64,000 nt of DNA from Brevirhabdus sp. (GTDB taxonomy: Bacteria > Pseudomonadota > Alphaproteobacteria > Rhodobacterales > Rhodobacteraceae), in contig JAGXFH010000018.1 in the NCBI GenBank assembly GCA_024637315.1, positions 56,528 through 120,527 on the forward strand, given 5' to 3'. The notes beneath the pieces are model-generated. The model made no database searches and had not been told where the DNA came from. It saw only the letters and a list, made by a program, of their open reading frames with translations. Position 1 is the first letter of the stretch; each line of letters opens with the position of its first letter. The position numbers were made by a program, and so were the translations under genes. Below are positions 18,272 through 27,564 of the stretch, in pieces.

Positions 18272-19297
18272 TCAAAGATCGAGATCGACAGAGACCGGAA
18301 AATGATCGCTGGCGGCCAGTAGCGCCTCGCGCAATTTGGACGAGCTGTAGCATTCAGGGTCATCAAAAGGATGCCAGATCCGCCATTCGGGCCGCTTTAA
18401 CATGAGCCTCTCGGACACCATCACGTAGTCCAGCAGCGCCTGAAGGTAACGCTTTTGATCCGCCAGGTAGAACCGGGCGCTGGCCGGCATTGCGCCGACG
18501 CGGCGACTCAGCGCCATTCTGGCATGCGGATCATTAAGGCACGGGCAGCCTTCCTCCCCCAGCACGATCTCGATCCCCGAGCGCCCGAACAGCTTTTCAT
18601 ATTCATCCAGGCCCGGCCCGTCGTTGAAATCGCCCAGCACGATAAGGTTCTCGTTGCCAAGCAGATGTTGCTCGACGCGCGCCCTCAGCCAGATACACTG
18701 GGCCAGTTGCTTGCGGCGGTTTTGGATCGAGATCCGCATGATCTCTTCCCTGCCGCGGGCACCATGCGGTGCCTTGGATTTGATGTGGACGCCGATCAGC
18801 CGCAATTCGACCCCGGTGATCGTCGTGACCGCGGCTTCCAGCGGCGGTTTCGAGAAAGTGACGATTTCAGGGGTCGCATCTGTATCGAGATCCCATCGGA
18901 ATGCCCCGTCGAAGCGGGGCGCACCGGCAGCGCCTTTCTTGCCGGTCGCCTCACCCTTGGGATCGTGATGGGCGCGCAACAGGTCGGGATCGTAAAGCAA
19001 TGCGATCTCTTGCTGGGTATCGTTGCCAAATCCGATCAGGGCCTTTCGCGCCCGTAAATCATAGGTTTGAGCAAAGGCTTCAAGTGCCCGCACGGTGGAC
19101 CTGCGGCTGTTTTGGTCAGGCGCTTCGACGATCATTACCGCATCGGCATCAAGCGCCGTGAACACCGTGCCAAGCGCCGCGAGCTGCTCTCCGCGTCTGA
19201 TGTCCTGCCGACCCGACCACGCGTCATCGGCCAGCAACACGCCGTCATCGGCAAACAGGTTGTTAAACCATTCGACATTGTAGGTCGCGATACGCAT
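18272..19297 (-). CDS. Second endonuclease/exonuclease/phosphatase family protein
   Basis: A 341-residue protein with the DNase I-like fold. Seen: MRIATYNVEWFNNLF at the N-terminus (Asn ligand), VMIVEAPD near residue 57 (Glu position), VHIKSKAPHGARGREEIMR near 170, LIVLGDFNDGPG near 220, LDYVMVSERL near 287, and ASDHFPVSVDLDL at the end. The catalytic set is complete. The N-x-E-WFNNLF opening and the low similarity to the protein at 815-1582 mark a different subfamily. Its ATG shares a base with the TGA of the TerB/J-domain gene (TGATG), so the two are translationally coupled. Confidence 0.83.
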   Translation of the reverse strand: MRIATYNVEWFNNLFADDGVLLADDAWSGRQDIRRGEQLAALGTVFTALDADAVMIVEAPDQNSRRSTVRALEAFAQTYDLRARKALIGFGNDTQQEIALLYDPDLLRAHHDPKGEATGKKGAAGAPRFDGAFRWDLDTDATPEIVTFSKPPLEAAVTTITGVELRLIGVHIKSKAPHGARGREEIMRISIQNRRKQLAQCIWLRARVEQHLLGNENLIVLGDFNDGPGLDEYEKLFGRSGIEIVLGEEGCPCLNDPHARMALSRRVGAMPASARFYLADQKRYLQALLDYVMVSERLMLKRPEWRIWHPFDDPECYSSSKLREALLAASDHFPVSVDLDL

Positions 19298-19977
19298 CAG
19301 GACTTTTCGCCGCTGATCAGCTCCCAGGCGCGATTGATCGCGATCAGCCGGCTTTCCGCAAGCTTGATCGCCTCTGCCGGCAGTCCGCGCGCCATCATCC
19401 TGTCAGGATGGGTATCGCGCACCATTTGCCGCCACGCCTTGCGCGCCTCGTCCAGGGTCGCATCGGCGGGCAAGTTCAGAACGCTGTAGGGATCGGGTTC
19501 CGCATCCGACACGAAGCGGCTGCGCAGGGCGCGAAACTCCCGCTCTTGCAGCCCGAAAATCCGTGCGACACGTTCCAGAAACGCGTCTTCGTCCGGGTGA
19601 TAGCTGCCGTCGGCGACCGCGATGTGAAATAGCCCCTCCATCAGATCGCAAAGCACGCCGTCAACCCCGTCGAACATCCGCCGGATGCGCGCGGCGTAGT
19701 CCTCGAACCCGGCGACATCCTGACGCGCCAGATTGAAGACGCGGGCGGCATTGGACTCTTCTTCTGGCGGGATCGTGAAAACTTCGCGAAAGGCCGAGAC
19801 CTCATTGCGGGTCACCAGCCCGTCAGCCTTGGCCATCTTCGCACCCAACGCGATCACCGCAATGGTGAACGCGACAGAGCGTTCAGGCGGGCTGCGCAAG
19901 CGGTCGAAGACGGCCGAGAGCGGCTGCCCTGACGACAGCGCCGAAAGCGCATCGGAAATGCGGGACCAAAGCGACAT
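19297..19977 (-). CDS. TerB-like/J-domain co-chaperone (DjlA-type, soluble)
   Basis: A 226-residue protein. The N-terminal 150 residues form a helical TerB/TerB-like module (AFTIAVIALGAKMAKADGLVTRNEV with the acidic D-G-x-V motif near residue 50, and a second AVADGSYHPDEDAFLERVARIFG near 125). The C-terminal 65 residues are a J-domain (DPYSVLNLPADATLDEARKAWRQMVRDTHPDRM) with an intact HPD that stimulates DnaK. E. coli DjlA adds a membrane helix at the N-terminus; none is present here, so it should be cytosolic. The ATG at 19977 has a GAAGA-type site, the one at 20004 does not. Confidence 0.85.
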   Translation of the reverse strand: MSLWSRISDALSALSSGQPLSAVFDRLRSPPERSVAFTIAVIALGAKMAKADGLVTRNEVSAFREVFTIPPEEESNAARVFNLARQDVAGFEDYAARIRRMFDGVDGVLCDLMEGLFHIAVADGSYHPDEDAFLERVARIFGLQEREFRALRSRFVSDAEPDPYSVLNLPADATLDEARKAWRQMVRDTHPDRMMARGLPAEAIKLAESRLIAINRAWELISGEKS

Positions 19978-20017
19978 TCGTCTTCTTACCCGGTTCGCAG
20001 TCATGTGTCAGGCCGTA

Positions 20018-20506
20018 CTACAGCTGTTTTTGCATGAGATGCAGATCCATCCAGCGGTCGAACTTGAAGCCGACCTCGGGCAGGACCCCGACGGTCACGT
20101 AACCAAGCGCTGCGTGAAAGGTGATCCCGGCAGGATTCTCGCCGCTGACCCCGGCGAACATCGAATGGACACCCCGGTCTCGGGCATGATTTTCAAGGGC
20201 GGTCATCAATGCGCGGCCAATCCCGCGCCGGTTTGCCTCCGGTGCCAGAACCACCGTGTGTTCCATCGTGCGGGCATAGCCGATGCCGGCTCGAAACTGG
20301 TTGTACGTGGCAAAGCCCCGAATGTCATCTTGGTCCACCGCGACCAGAAACGCATGGCCAGCGGTTTGTCGCGCTTCAATCAGTTCGGCAATATCCGTCG
20401 CGGATTTCTCGACCGCGTTGAATGTCACGGCCGTCTCGCGGATCATCGGGTTCCAGATGGCCGCGATCCGCGAGGCATCGCCGCGCTCGGCCGATCGGAT
20501 GATCAT
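20018..20506 (-). CDS. GNAT family N-acetyltransferase
   Basis: A 162-residue acetyltransferase. The acetyl-CoA loop is seen as EANRRGIGRALMTALENHARDRG (Q/R-x-x-G-x-G/A pattern) near residue 95, preceded by a TVVLAPE strand and followed by GVHSMFAGVSGENPAGITFHAALGYVTVGVLPEVGFKFDRWMD. This pattern (phosphinothricin/YncA-like, ENxxxxxFHxxLGF) suggests an amino-acid or herbicide-type acceptor, but it is not certain. The start overlaps the stop of the VOC gene as ATGA. Confidence 0.88.
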   Translation of the reverse strand: MIIRSAERGDASRIAAIWNPMIRETAVTFNAVEKSATDIAELIEARQTAGHAFLVAVDQDDIRGFATYNQFRAGIGYARTMEHTVVLAPEANRRGIGRALMTALENHARDRGVHSMFAGVSGENPAGITFHAALGYVTVGVLPEVGFKFDRWMDLHLMQKQL

Positions 20507-21126
20507 TGCAGCAGCCTTGGACCAGAGGGGGTCTCGATCGTCGCCACCAGCCGCTTCTGGCTGTGCTTGCGGACATCAATCGTCGCCATGTCCAGCTGCG
20601 GTTGCAGATGCTTGCGCAAGGCCGCAGCATCCGGATGGCCGATGTCCAACCTCTTCAGCCGGCACCCCTGATCCGGCAGCCGATCGGACGGATGCGCGGA
20701 CCCTTCCCAGGCGATCAGTGCCGGATAGGCCCCGTCAAACGGCAGGCAGCCATCATCCGGAACCACCATCTGCCAGCGCAGATCGACCCGCGCCGCTGGG
20801 ATGACCCGACCGATTCCGTCGGGCGCAACCGTCAGGGCGCGGGGCAAGTCATGCGTCCGGCAAATCCAGTTGGTCAATCGAGGCGGACCCGAGAACCGGT
20901 CCATGTCGAACCAGCGCACCCGGCCGGGCAGGGCAGCGTCAGGGTTGATCGCGATGACCTCAAGATAAAGCCCCGGCCCCAGCGACAGCAGCCGGTTATG
21001 CGTTCCCATGAACACATGGTCACCGCCCGGCGCCAGCGCCACGCCCAACAGGTCTTCGACCATCGCAACACCCTCGGCCAGCGTTTCCGCACAGATCGCC
21101 AAATGGTCAGGTTGAAGCAGGTACAT
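20503..21126 (-). CDS. VOC-superfamily (glyoxalase-like domain) protein
   Basis: A 207-residue protein of the glyoxalase-like subgroup (PF13468-like). Seen: LQPDHLAICAETLAEGVAMVEDLLGVALAPGG at the N-terminus, the GTHNRLLSLGPGLYLEVIAINPDA strand pair near residue 45, and PSLIAWEG-like PALIAWEGSAHPSDRLP near 130. It is not the compact methylmalonyl-CoA epimerase, although a mutase gene lies 260 bp downstream. It is translationally coupled to the acetyltransferase. The stretch 21127-21389 upstream holds no gene that I can see; it contains an AT-rich TTTACAAATTGTAAA palindrome near 21175. Confidence 0.7.
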   Translation of the reverse strand: MYLLQPDHLAICAETLAEGVAMVEDLLGVALAPGGDHVFMGTHNRLLSLGPGLYLEVIAINPDAALPGRVRWFDMDRFSGPPRLTNWICRTHDLPRALTVAPDGIGRVIPAARVDLRWQMVVPDDGCLPFDGAYPALIAWEGSAHPSDRLPDQGCRLKRLDIGHPDAAALRKHLQPQLDMATIDVRKHSQKRLVATIETPSGPRLLQ

Positions 21127-21389
21127 TGGTCTTCCAGTTCGGATCTCTCATCAGTTTCCGATGTAAATCCGCGGTTTACAAATTGTAAATGCGGGCGCGT
21201 GCGCCAAGTCCCCCCGGACGGCTCGCCGGTGCCGGTCGCCGTGGCAGTGCTGCGGGTTGCCCAGCCTGCCTTGCAGCCAGACTGCGATGGCGAGCAGACA
21301 GGTTATCTATGAGATTTCCACTCTGGCAGGACCCAGATTCGACGACCCCGATCCGGTCAATCAGGCATGACTCGGTGGGCTTGCGGGGG

Positions 21390-23519
21390 TCATCCGCGCC
21401 GGGCCCCGCGCACCAGCTTCAGAATGTCCTTGGCCGCTTGCGGGATATTGGTCCCCGGACCGAAGATCGCCTTGACGCCGGCTTTGTAAAGGAAATCGTA
21501 ATCCTGCTGCGGGATCACGCCGCCACAGATGACGATGATGTCGCCTGCGCCCTGGGCCTTCAGCGCCTCGATCAGCTTGGGCGTGAGTGTCTTGTGGCCC
21601 GCGGCCTGGCTTGAAATGCCGACGATGTGAACGTCGTTGTCGACCGCGTCCTGTGCAGCCTCTTCAGGCGTCTGAAACAACGGTCCGACATCGACGTCAA
21701 AGCCGATATCGGCGAAAGCGGTGGCGATCACCTTCGCGCCGCGATCATGCCCGTCCTGCCCCATCTTGACCACCAGCATCCGCGGACGTCGGCCCTCTTC
21801 CTCGGCGAACGCCTCGACGTCGCGCTGGATGGCGGCAAAGCCCTCGTCGCCCTCATAGGCCGCGCCGTAAACGCCTGCCAGCGTCTTCACCTCGGCCCGG
21901 TGTCGTCCGAATACCTTTTCCATCGCCATCGAAATCTCTCCTACCGTGGCGCGCGCGCGCGCGGCCTCTACCGCCAGTTCCAGAAGGTTGCCCTCGGATT
22001 TCGCACCTTGCTCCAGCGCCGCAAGCGCCGCCTTGCACGCCGCCTCGTCACGGCTGGCGCGGATGCTTTCGAGGCGCGCGACCTGAGCGCGGCGCACCTC
22101 TTCGTTGTCGATGATCCGGACATCGAGGTGGCTCTCTTCCTCCAGCCGGAACTTGTTGACGCCAACGATGACCTCACCGCCACGATCCACCGCCGCTTGC
22201 CGACGTGCCGCCGACTCCTCGATCCGCAGTTTCGGCATCCCCGAAGCCACCGCCTTGGTCATGCCACCCATCTCGTCGATCTCTTCGATCAGTTTCCACG
22301 CCGCGTCGGCCAGGTCGGCGGTCAGCTTCTCGACGTAGTAAGATCCCGCCAGCGGGTCCACGACCCTGGTGACACCGGTCTCATTCTGCAAGATCAGCTG
22401 TGTGTTCCGGGCGATCCGACTGGAAAATTCCGTTGGCAGCGCCATGGCTTCATCGAAAGAGTTCGTGTGAAGCGATTGCGTACCGCCCAGCACGGCGCTC
22501 ATCGCCTCGTAGGCCGTGCGAACGATGTTGTTGTAGGGATCCTGCTCTTGCAGGGAAACGCCGGAGGTCTGGCAATGGGTGCGCAACATCAGGCTGCCGG
22601 GCTTCTTCGGCTCGAATTCCGACATGATGCGATGCCACAAGAACCGCGCGGCGCGCAGCTTTGCGGCCTCCATGAAGAAATTCATCCCGATGGCGAAGAA
22701 GAAACTCAGCCGCCCCGCGAACCGGTCCACATCCATGCCACGGGCGATCGCCGCCTTGACGTATTCCTTGCCATCGGCAAGCGTGAAGGCAAGCTCTTGA
22801 ACCAGGTTCGCGCCCGCTTCCTGCATATGATAGCCGGAAATCGATATCGAGTTGAACCGGGGCATGTTTTCAGACGTGTATTCAATGATGTCCGCGACGA
22901 TCCTCATGCTGGGTTCCGGCGGATAGATATAGGTATTCCGTACCATGAACTCTTTCAGGATGTCGTTCTGGATGGTGCCGGACAGCAGGGATTTATCGAC
23001 GCCCTGCTCTTCCCCAGCGACAATGAAATTCGCCAGAACCGGGATTACCGCGCCATTCATCGTCATGGACACCGACATCTGGTCAAGCGGAATGCCATCG
23101 AACAGGATCTTCATGTCCTCGACGCTGTCGATGGCTACACCGGCCTTGCCGACATCACCCACCACCCGTTCGTGGTCGCTGTCATAACCCCGATGCGTCG
23201 CCAGATCGAAGGCGACCGAGCAGCCCTGCTGTCCGGCCGCAATATTCTTGCGATAGAAAGCGTTGGATTCCTCGGCCGTCGAAAACCCGGCATATTGGCG
23301 GATCGTCCAGGGACGGCCGGCATACATCGTCGCGCGCGGCCCGCGCGTGAACGGCGCGGCTCCAGGCATGCCGCCGGTATGCGCCAGGCCTTCGGCATCC
23401 TCGGCAGTATATACGGGCTGAACCGCAATACCTTCCGGGGTCTGCCATATCAGATCGTCCGGAGTGCGGGTCTTGAGTTCCTTCTCCGCCAGTTTCTTCC
23501 AGTCTTCTCGGTCGGTCAT
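21390..23519 (-). CDS. mcmA: Methylmalonyl-CoA mutase
   Basis: A 709-residue adenosylcobalamin enzyme that interconverts (R)-methylmalonyl-CoA and succinyl-CoA, the last step of propionyl-CoA assimilation. It is a full-length single-chain form with substrate barrel and B12 domain. Seen: [76 protein letters not shown], and the cobalamin motif GQDGHDRG near residue 587 whose His ligates cobalt. The ATG at 23519 is the family start; a longer open frame upstream is not supported. It belongs with pccA and pccB further right. Confidence 0.96.
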   Translation of the reverse strand: MTDREDWKKLAEKELKTRTPDDLIWQTPEGIAVQPVYTAEDAEGLAHTGGMPGAAPFTRGPRATMYAGRPWTIRQYAGFSTAEESNAFYRKNIAAGQQGCSVAFDLATHRGYDSDHERVVGDVGKAGVAIDSVEDMKILFDGIPLDQMSVSMTMNGAVIPVLANFIVAGEEQGVDKSLLSGTIQNDILKEFMVRNTYIYPPEPSMRIVADIIEYTSENMPRFNSISISGYHMQEAGANLVQELAFTLADGKEYVKAAIARGMDVDRFAGRLSFFFAIGMNFFMEAAKLRAARFLWHRIMSEFEPKKPGSLMLRTHCQTSGVSLQEQDPYNNIVRTAYEAMSAVLGGTQSLHTNSFDEAMALPTEFSSRIARNTQLILQNETGVTRVVDPLAGSYYVEKLTADLADAAWKLIEEIDEMGGMTKAVASGMPKLRIEESAARRQAAVDRGGEVIVGVNKFRLEEESHLDVRIIDNEEVRRAQVARLESIRASRDEAACKAALAALEQGAKSEGNLLELAVEAARARATVGEISMAMEKVFGRHRAEVKTLAGVYGAAYEGDEGFAAIQRDVEAFAEEEGRRPRMLVVKMGQDGHDRGAKVIATAFADIGFDVDVGPLFQTPEEAAQDAVDNDVHIVGISSQAAGHKTLTPKLIEALKAQGAGDIIVICGGVIPQQDYDFLYKAGVKAIFGPGTNIPQAAKDILKLVRGARRG

Positions 23520-23687
23520 TGCCGCGACTCCGTTAGATTCCGGCAAACGTCGTGCGGTGTGGTCCGGCCAATGGCAAAACCAAGCGTCACGACGGTTGCG
23601 ATTGATGGTCTGATCCGGCATTCGGGCTTGCCGCCGCCCTTCGTATTTTGCACCTTCGGCCCTATATCAGGAACGAAAGGAAAATGA

Positions 23688-24143
23688 ATGAAGCGGTTTC
23701 TGATACTCGGGCTGGTAACTTTGATCGGCCTTCCTGCCTTCGCGCAAGAGGCCGATGCCGTGTCCGAGCCTGACATCATGCTGGATATACGGGATGCATC
23801 CGATGTCGATCTGGATGATTTCCTGTGGCGGAACCGGCTGATTGTCGTCTTCGCCAATACCGATCGCGACCCCGCCTTCCAGCAACAGATGGAATTGCTT
23901 GCGGAACGACCCGAGGCGCTTTTCCTACGGGATGTGGTTGTCGTCATCGACACCAATCCCGCCGAGCCCTCAGAGATCCGAACGAGTCTTCGGCCCAGAG
24001 GTTTTTCTTTTGTCTTCATAGACAAGGACGGCGTTGTTAAACTTCGCAAACCGGCCCCGTGGGACGTGCGCGAAATCTCGCGCTCGATCGACAAGACCGA
24101 ACTGCGCCAGCAGGAACTGCGGGATGCAAGAGAGGCGGGTTGA
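23688..24143 (+). CDS. DUF4174 domain protein, exported
   Basis: A 151-residue protein with a Sec signal peptide (KRFLILGLVTLIGLPAFAQ) and a DUF4174 domain: the LDDFLWRNRLIVVFANTDRDPAFQQQMELL strand-helix pattern near residue 45 and FSFVFIDKDGVVKLRKPAPWDVREIS near 105. The fold resembles a thioredoxin-like domain without the active-site cysteines. The function is unknown. It is divergent from the mutase gene over about 170 bp and converges on pccA with 4 bp between ends. In related genomes the gene is often met in this same neighbourhood (from memory). Confidence 0.75.
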   Translation: MKRFLILGLVTLIGLPAFAQEADAVSEPDIMLDIRDASDVDLDDFLWRNRLIVVFANTDRDPAFQQQMELLAERPEALFLRDVVVVIDTNPAEPSEIRTSLRPRGFSFVFIDKDGVVKLRKPAPWDVREISRSIDKTELRQQELRDAREAG

Positions 24144-24147
24144 TCGG

Positions 24148-26148
24148 TCATTCGAATTCCATGATCACTTCGTCAACCGCAAGGCTGTCGCCGGGTCCGG
24201 CATTGATCTTTGAGACGACCGATTTGCGCTCGGCGCGCAGGATGTTCTCCATCTTCATCGCCTCGACCGTGCACAAGGCTTGCCCCTCCTGGACTTCCTG
24301 ACCGATCTCGACATCGACCTTGACGATCAGGCCGGGCATCGGGCAGAGCAGCAGCTTCGAGGTATCGGGCGCAACCTTCTGCGGCATCAGAGCGGCCAGT
24401 TCCGCCTGCCGCGGCGATCGGATGTAGACCCGGACATCCGCGCCCCTCAGCCGAAGACGGAAGCCGTTCGGGATCTTGCCGACTTTCATCACCAGCGGCG
24501 TCGCATCGACGTCCAGAACCGCCAGTGAATCGCCCGGAACCCATTTGCTTTCGACGCGGTGCTTGCCGCCGTCATCAAAGACGACGGTCGCCCCCAACTT
24601 GTCCGCCTCGATCGTAACCGGCAGATGGTGCCCCTGCGCTTCGACGACCCAGTCAGAGCCGACCTTCCGTTCATGGTTGTCCATTCGCCCGGACACCCTG
24701 GTCCTGCGAATTTCGGTAACGCGGTACATCGCGGCAGCGGCGGCGGCGACGCGTCGGATCTGCTTTTCGGAAAGCTCTACCCCGTCGAAACCATCGGGAT
24801 ATTCTTCTTCGATGAACGCCGTGGTGATGTCGCCCGAGACGAACCTCGGATGGTCCATGACGGCCGACAGGAACGGCAGGTTATGGCCGATCCCCTCGAC
24901 CTCGAAAGCGTCCAGCGCAACTCTCATGTTCTCGATTGCTTCGGCCCGGTTCGGCCCCCAGGTGCAGAGTTTGGCAATCATCGGATCGTAATACATGCTG
25001 ATCTCACCGCCCTCGTAGACGCCGGTATCGTTGCGCACGACATGGCTTTGCGTGGCGACCTCGAGCGGCGGGCGGTAGCGCGAAAGACGACCGATGGAGG
25101 GCAGAAAACCGCGATACGGATCTTCGGCATAGAGCCGCGATTCCATCGCCCAGCCATTCAACTTCACATCCTTTTGGGCGATGGTCAGCTTTTCGCCGTT
25201 CGCGACGCGGATCATCTGCTCGACCAGATCGACGCCGGTGATCAGCTCGGTCACCGGATGCTCGACCTGCAGGCGCGTGTTCATTTCCAGAAAATAGAAA
25301 TTACGGCCGCCATCGACGATGAATTCCACGGTGCCGGCGCTGGTATAGCCGACCGCCTGCGCCAGTGCGACGGCCTGTTCGCCCATCGCCTTGCGGGTGA
25401 CGTCGTCAAGGAACGGGCTTGGCGCTTCTTCGATGACCTTCTGGTTGCGGCGCTGAATCGAGCATTCGCGCTCTCCCAGATAGACGGCATTTCCGTGCTG
25501 GTCGGCAAGGACCTGAATCTCGATATGGCGTGGCTGGGTGATGAATTTCTCGATGAAGATCCGGTCATCGCCAAACGAGCTCGCCGCCTCGTTCTTCGAG
25601 CTTTGAAAGCCTTGGCGCGCCTCGGCATCGTCCCAGGCGATGCGCATCCCCTTGCCGCCGCCGCCGGCGCTTGCCTTGATCATAACCGGATAGCCGATCT
25701 GGTTGGATATCTTGACCGCCTCATCGGCGTCCGCGATCAGACCCATGTAGCCCGGCACGGTCGAAACGCTCGCCTCCTGCGCCAGCTTCTTCGAGGTGAT
25801 CTTGTCCCCCATCGCTTCGATGGCGCGCTTGGGCGGGCCGACAAAGGCAACGCCCTCGGCCTCCAGCGCCTGTGCGAATTTCGAGTTCTCCGAGAGGAAG
25901 CCATAGCCGGGATGGACTGCCTCTGCGCCGCTCTGCCGGACCGCATCCATCACCTTGTCGATCACGATATAAGACTGGTTCGCGGGCGGCGGGCCGATAT
26001 GCACCGCCTCGTCCGCCATCTGCACATGCAGCGCGTTGCGATCGGCGTCGGAATAGATCGCAACCGTTGCAATCCCCATCTTGCGGGCGGTCTTGATGAC
26101 GCGGCAGGCGATTTCGCCCCGGTTGGCAATCAGGATCTTCTTGAACAT
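24148..26148 (-). CDS. pccA: Propionyl-CoA carboxylase, alpha (biotin) subunit
   Basis: A 666-residue subunit that carboxylates biotin with ATP and bicarbonate. Layout: biotin carboxylase (1-450; MFKKILIANRGEIACRVIKTARKMG at the N-terminus, the Gly-rich ASAGGGGKGMR ATP loop near 160, MNTRLQVEHPVTE near 290), a BT linker domain (about 500-590), and a biotinyl domain whose AMKMEN carries the biotinylated Lys near residue 632. It works with PccB to make (S)-methylmalonyl-CoA. It is transcribed toward the mutase gene, from which it is separated by the opposite-facing DUF4174 gene. Confidence 0.95.
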   Translation of the reverse strand: MFKKILIANRGEIACRVIKTARKMGIATVAIYSDADRNALHVQMADEAVHIGPPPANQSYIVIDKVMDAVRQSGAEAVHPGYGFLSENSKFAQALEAEGVAFVGPPKRAIEAMGDKITSKKLAQEASVSTVPGYMGLIADADEAVKISNQIGYPVMIKASAGGGGKGMRIAWDDAEARQGFQSSKNEAASSFGDDRIFIEKFITQPRHIEIQVLADQHGNAVYLGERECSIQRRNQKVIEEAPSPFLDDVTRKAMGEQAVALAQAVGYTSAGTVEFIVDGGRNFYFLEMNTRLQVEHPVTELITGVDLVEQMIRVANGEKLTIAQKDVKLNGWAMESRLYAEDPYRGFLPSIGRLSRYRPPLEVATQSHVVRNDTGVYEGGEISMYYDPMIAKLCTWGPNRAEAIENMRVALDAFEVEGIGHNLPFLSAVMDHPRFVSGDITTAFIEEEYPDGFDGVELSEKQIRRVAAAAAAMYRVTEIRRTRVSGRMDNHERKVGSDWVVEAQGHHLPVTIEADKLGATVVFDDGGKHRVESKWVPGDSLAVLDVDATPLVMKVGKIPNGFRLRLRGADVRVYIRSPRQAELAALMPQKVAPDTSKLLLCPMPGLIVKVDVEIGQEVQEGQALCTVEAMKMENILRAERKSVVSKINAGPGDSLAVDEVIMEFE

Positions 26149-26202
26149 TCCCCGTCCCTTCAGGTCAGTCCCGCGGGCCAGTGCCCGGCAGGTGGCACAA
26201 CG

Positions 26203-26234
26203 AAAAAAGCCACCGGAGCGGTCGCTCCGATGGC
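26203..26234 (-). terminator. Rho-independent terminator after the small lipoprotein gene
   Basis: Read on the minus strand, GCCATCGGAGCG pairs with CGCTCCGGTGGC (one mismatch) and is followed directly by six T (plus-strand A run 26203-26208). It lies 47 bp past the lipoprotein stop and 55 bp before pccA, so it should separate the two transcripts. Confidence 0.85.
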
Positions 26235-26280
26235 CTTACGATGGTCTTTGGCGCGCGTCGTGTCGCGCGCTGTCAGCGTT

Positions 26281-26490
26281 TTAGCGGCTGCGCCGGCAGA
26301 TGCCGAGGTCGTCGCAGAAGACGCCGCCCGCGCCGCCGACGACAGCGCCGACAGCGGCATTGCCGCCCATTGCGTCCGCCGCGATGGCGCCACCGGCCGC
26401 GCCGGCAAGCCCGCGTTCCGTGTCAGTTTCCAGACAGGCGGTAAGCCCGACCATGGCGACAACGGCGATAATCCAGGTTTTCTTGAACAT
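26281..26490 (-). CDS. Small glycine-rich lipoprotein
   Basis: A 69-residue protein with a lipoprotein signal (MFKKTWIIAVVAMVGLTAC; lipobox LTAC near residue 19). The mature part is Gly/Ala-rich (GLAGAAGGAIAADAMGGNAAVGAVVGGAGG), a pattern of hydrophobic glycine-zipper proteins of the envelope, and ends with FCDDLGICRRSR, whose two cysteines could form a disulfide. The ATG at 26490 is used. The gene has its own terminator and looks monocistronic. Confidence 0.65.
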   Translation of the reverse strand: MFKKTWIIAVVAMVGLTACLETDTERGLAGAAGGAIAADAMGGNAAVGAVVGGAGGVFCDDLGICRRSR

Positions 26491-26850
26491 GATAGACTGC
26501 CTTCCCTCAAACGGAATTGTTTTGCCGCGACAGTTTCGCTTGTTCCGCGAGGGTACGCAAAGCGTTTTTCGTGGCATTGGCCGCTATCCGCTGATTTCGG
26601 GATCACGTTTCGGTCATGACCGCCCATGCTGCCAAAAGGGTGAGGTCTGACCCGGGAAAGGCCAGACCTCTTAGAAGGGGAAGGGTAACGGTTTTGACAA
26701 TTTGTGGAAGGCATCTTGCTGGAGGGGCCCGCCACAAGGTCAAACATGGTCCGAGTCGCCTTCCACGCAAACATGCACGTTAAGCGCGAGCAAATTTCGG
26801 CGGATTTACGCCAAAGTTGACGCCATGTCAGCGGCAACATGCCGACCCCC
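26491..26850. other. Gene-free stretch with one hairpin
   Basis: About 360 bp between the small lipoprotein and the next minus-strand gene. I see no protein-like frame. It should hold the lipoprotein promoter (minus strand). An 8-bp perfect inverted repeat, GAGGTCTG (26642-26649) and CAGACCTC (26663-26670), could be a weak terminator of the upstream minus-strand genes. Otherwise I see nothing in it. Confidence 0.5.
26642..26670 (-). terminator. Possible weak terminator hairpin
   Basis: Eight perfectly paired bases (GAGGTCTG/CAGACCTC) around a 13-nt loop. On the minus strand it is followed by ACCCTTTTGG, a poor T tract, so termination is possible but not certain. Confidence 0.35.
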
Positions 26851-27210
26851 TCATTCAAAGACTTCCGGGAACGCTGCCCGGGCGCGGTCAACATCAATCC
26901 GCAAGAGCGCGTCGTAGCTTGCCGGGTCGAACGGATCTTCCGCCGCCACGACCTCGCGCCCGAAAAGCCACGAAAGCCGCCCGGCATCAAGATTTCCGCG
27001 CACGAACGGTTCGTCGCCGAAATGCTCCCATAGCGCCAGCATGAACCCAAGATCGGCGCGCCTGTCCGGCGCGCGGCGGTCGGCATGACGTTCGCGCGCG
27101 ACGATCGGGGTCACACCGCGCGGATTGGCGCGACGCAGCGTGAACTGGAAGTCGGTGCCAGCCAACCGGCCGGGAAAACCCCGATGTTTGACCATCTCTT
27201 CGCGCGGCAT
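26851..27210 (-). CDS. Conserved hypothetical protein in the propionate locus
   Basis: A 119-residue soluble basic/acidic protein that I do not recognise. It contains GTDFQFTLRRANPRGVTPIVARERHADRRAPDRRADLGFMLALWEHFG in the first half and a Trp/Leu-rich C-terminal half (LSWLFGREVVAAEDPFDPASYDALLRIDVDRARAAF). No signal peptide, membrane helix or cysteine is present. Its ATG overlaps the stop of the upstream gene (ATGA), so it is translated with it. It sits between pccB and pccA. Confidence 0.55.
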   Translation of the reverse strand: MPREEMVKHRGFPGRLAGTDFQFTLRRANPRGVTPIVARERHADRRAPDRRADLGFMLALWEHFGDEPFVRGNLDAGRLSWLFGREVVAAEDPFDPASYDALLRIDVDRARAAFPEVFE

Positions 27211-27557
27211 CAGAACGGCTCCCAGGTACAGGCATCACCATTGATGCCGAAGGCTTCGAAGAATTGCGTCGCGTCGGGATCGGGGACACCAAATTCCGTC
27301 TCCCTGTCGGACAGCGAAATGATGATCTGGTTCGGGATCGGTCCCCCCTTGGCAACCCGTGGCAGCGCATAAGAGTTGCAAAGATGCTCCATGTCGCGGC
27401 CGATCATGTCGAAATCCGGTTGGCCTTTTTCACGTGCGATCTCGGGCGCTACAAATCGGAACCGGTAGGTCAGTCCCTGCCCCGGCCGGTCAGTGATCGC
27501 CTCGTGAAACATCACTGGCTGCCCCGAGGGGACTTCGATGAGCGGGTCATCAGACAT
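27210..27557 (-). CDS. Conserved hypothetical protein (DUF6497-like) downstream of pccB
   Basis: A 115-residue protein. Seen: an N-terminal PLIEVPSGQPVMFHEAITDRPGQGLTYRFRFVAPEI beta-rich part, then DMEHLCNSYALPRV and QIIISLSDRETEFGVPDPDATQFFEAF. It resembles the small family annotated DUF6497 in Rhodobacteraceae, which is sometimes mislabelled as acetolactate synthase; I give this from memory. Two cysteines (CNSYAL and DACTW) are possible disulfide partners, but no signal peptide is visible at this start. It begins 7 bp after the pccB stop and is coupled to the next gene. Confidence 0.6.
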   Translation of the reverse strand: MSDDPLIEVPSGQPVMFHEAITDRPGQGLTYRFRFVAPEIAREKGQPDFDMIGRDMEHLCNSYALPRVAKGGPIPNQIIISLSDRETEFGVPDPDATQFFEAFGINGDACTWEPF

Positions 27558-27564
27558 CTCGACC

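Noticed and set aside
20503..21126. Methylmalonyl-CoA epimerase next to the mutase
   Set aside because: The VOC protein is of the longer glyoxalase-like type and lacks the compact epimerase pattern; it is coupled to an acetyltransferase instead.
21627..23687. Long open frame of 686 codons antisense to methylmalonyl-CoA mutase
   Set aside because: Arg/His-rich composition without family motifs; it mirrors the strong codon bias of the mutase gene on the other strand.
24559..26619. Long open frame of 686 codons antisense to pccA
   Set aside because: The same GC-bias artefact; no recognisable domain and it crosses the end of an unrelated gene.
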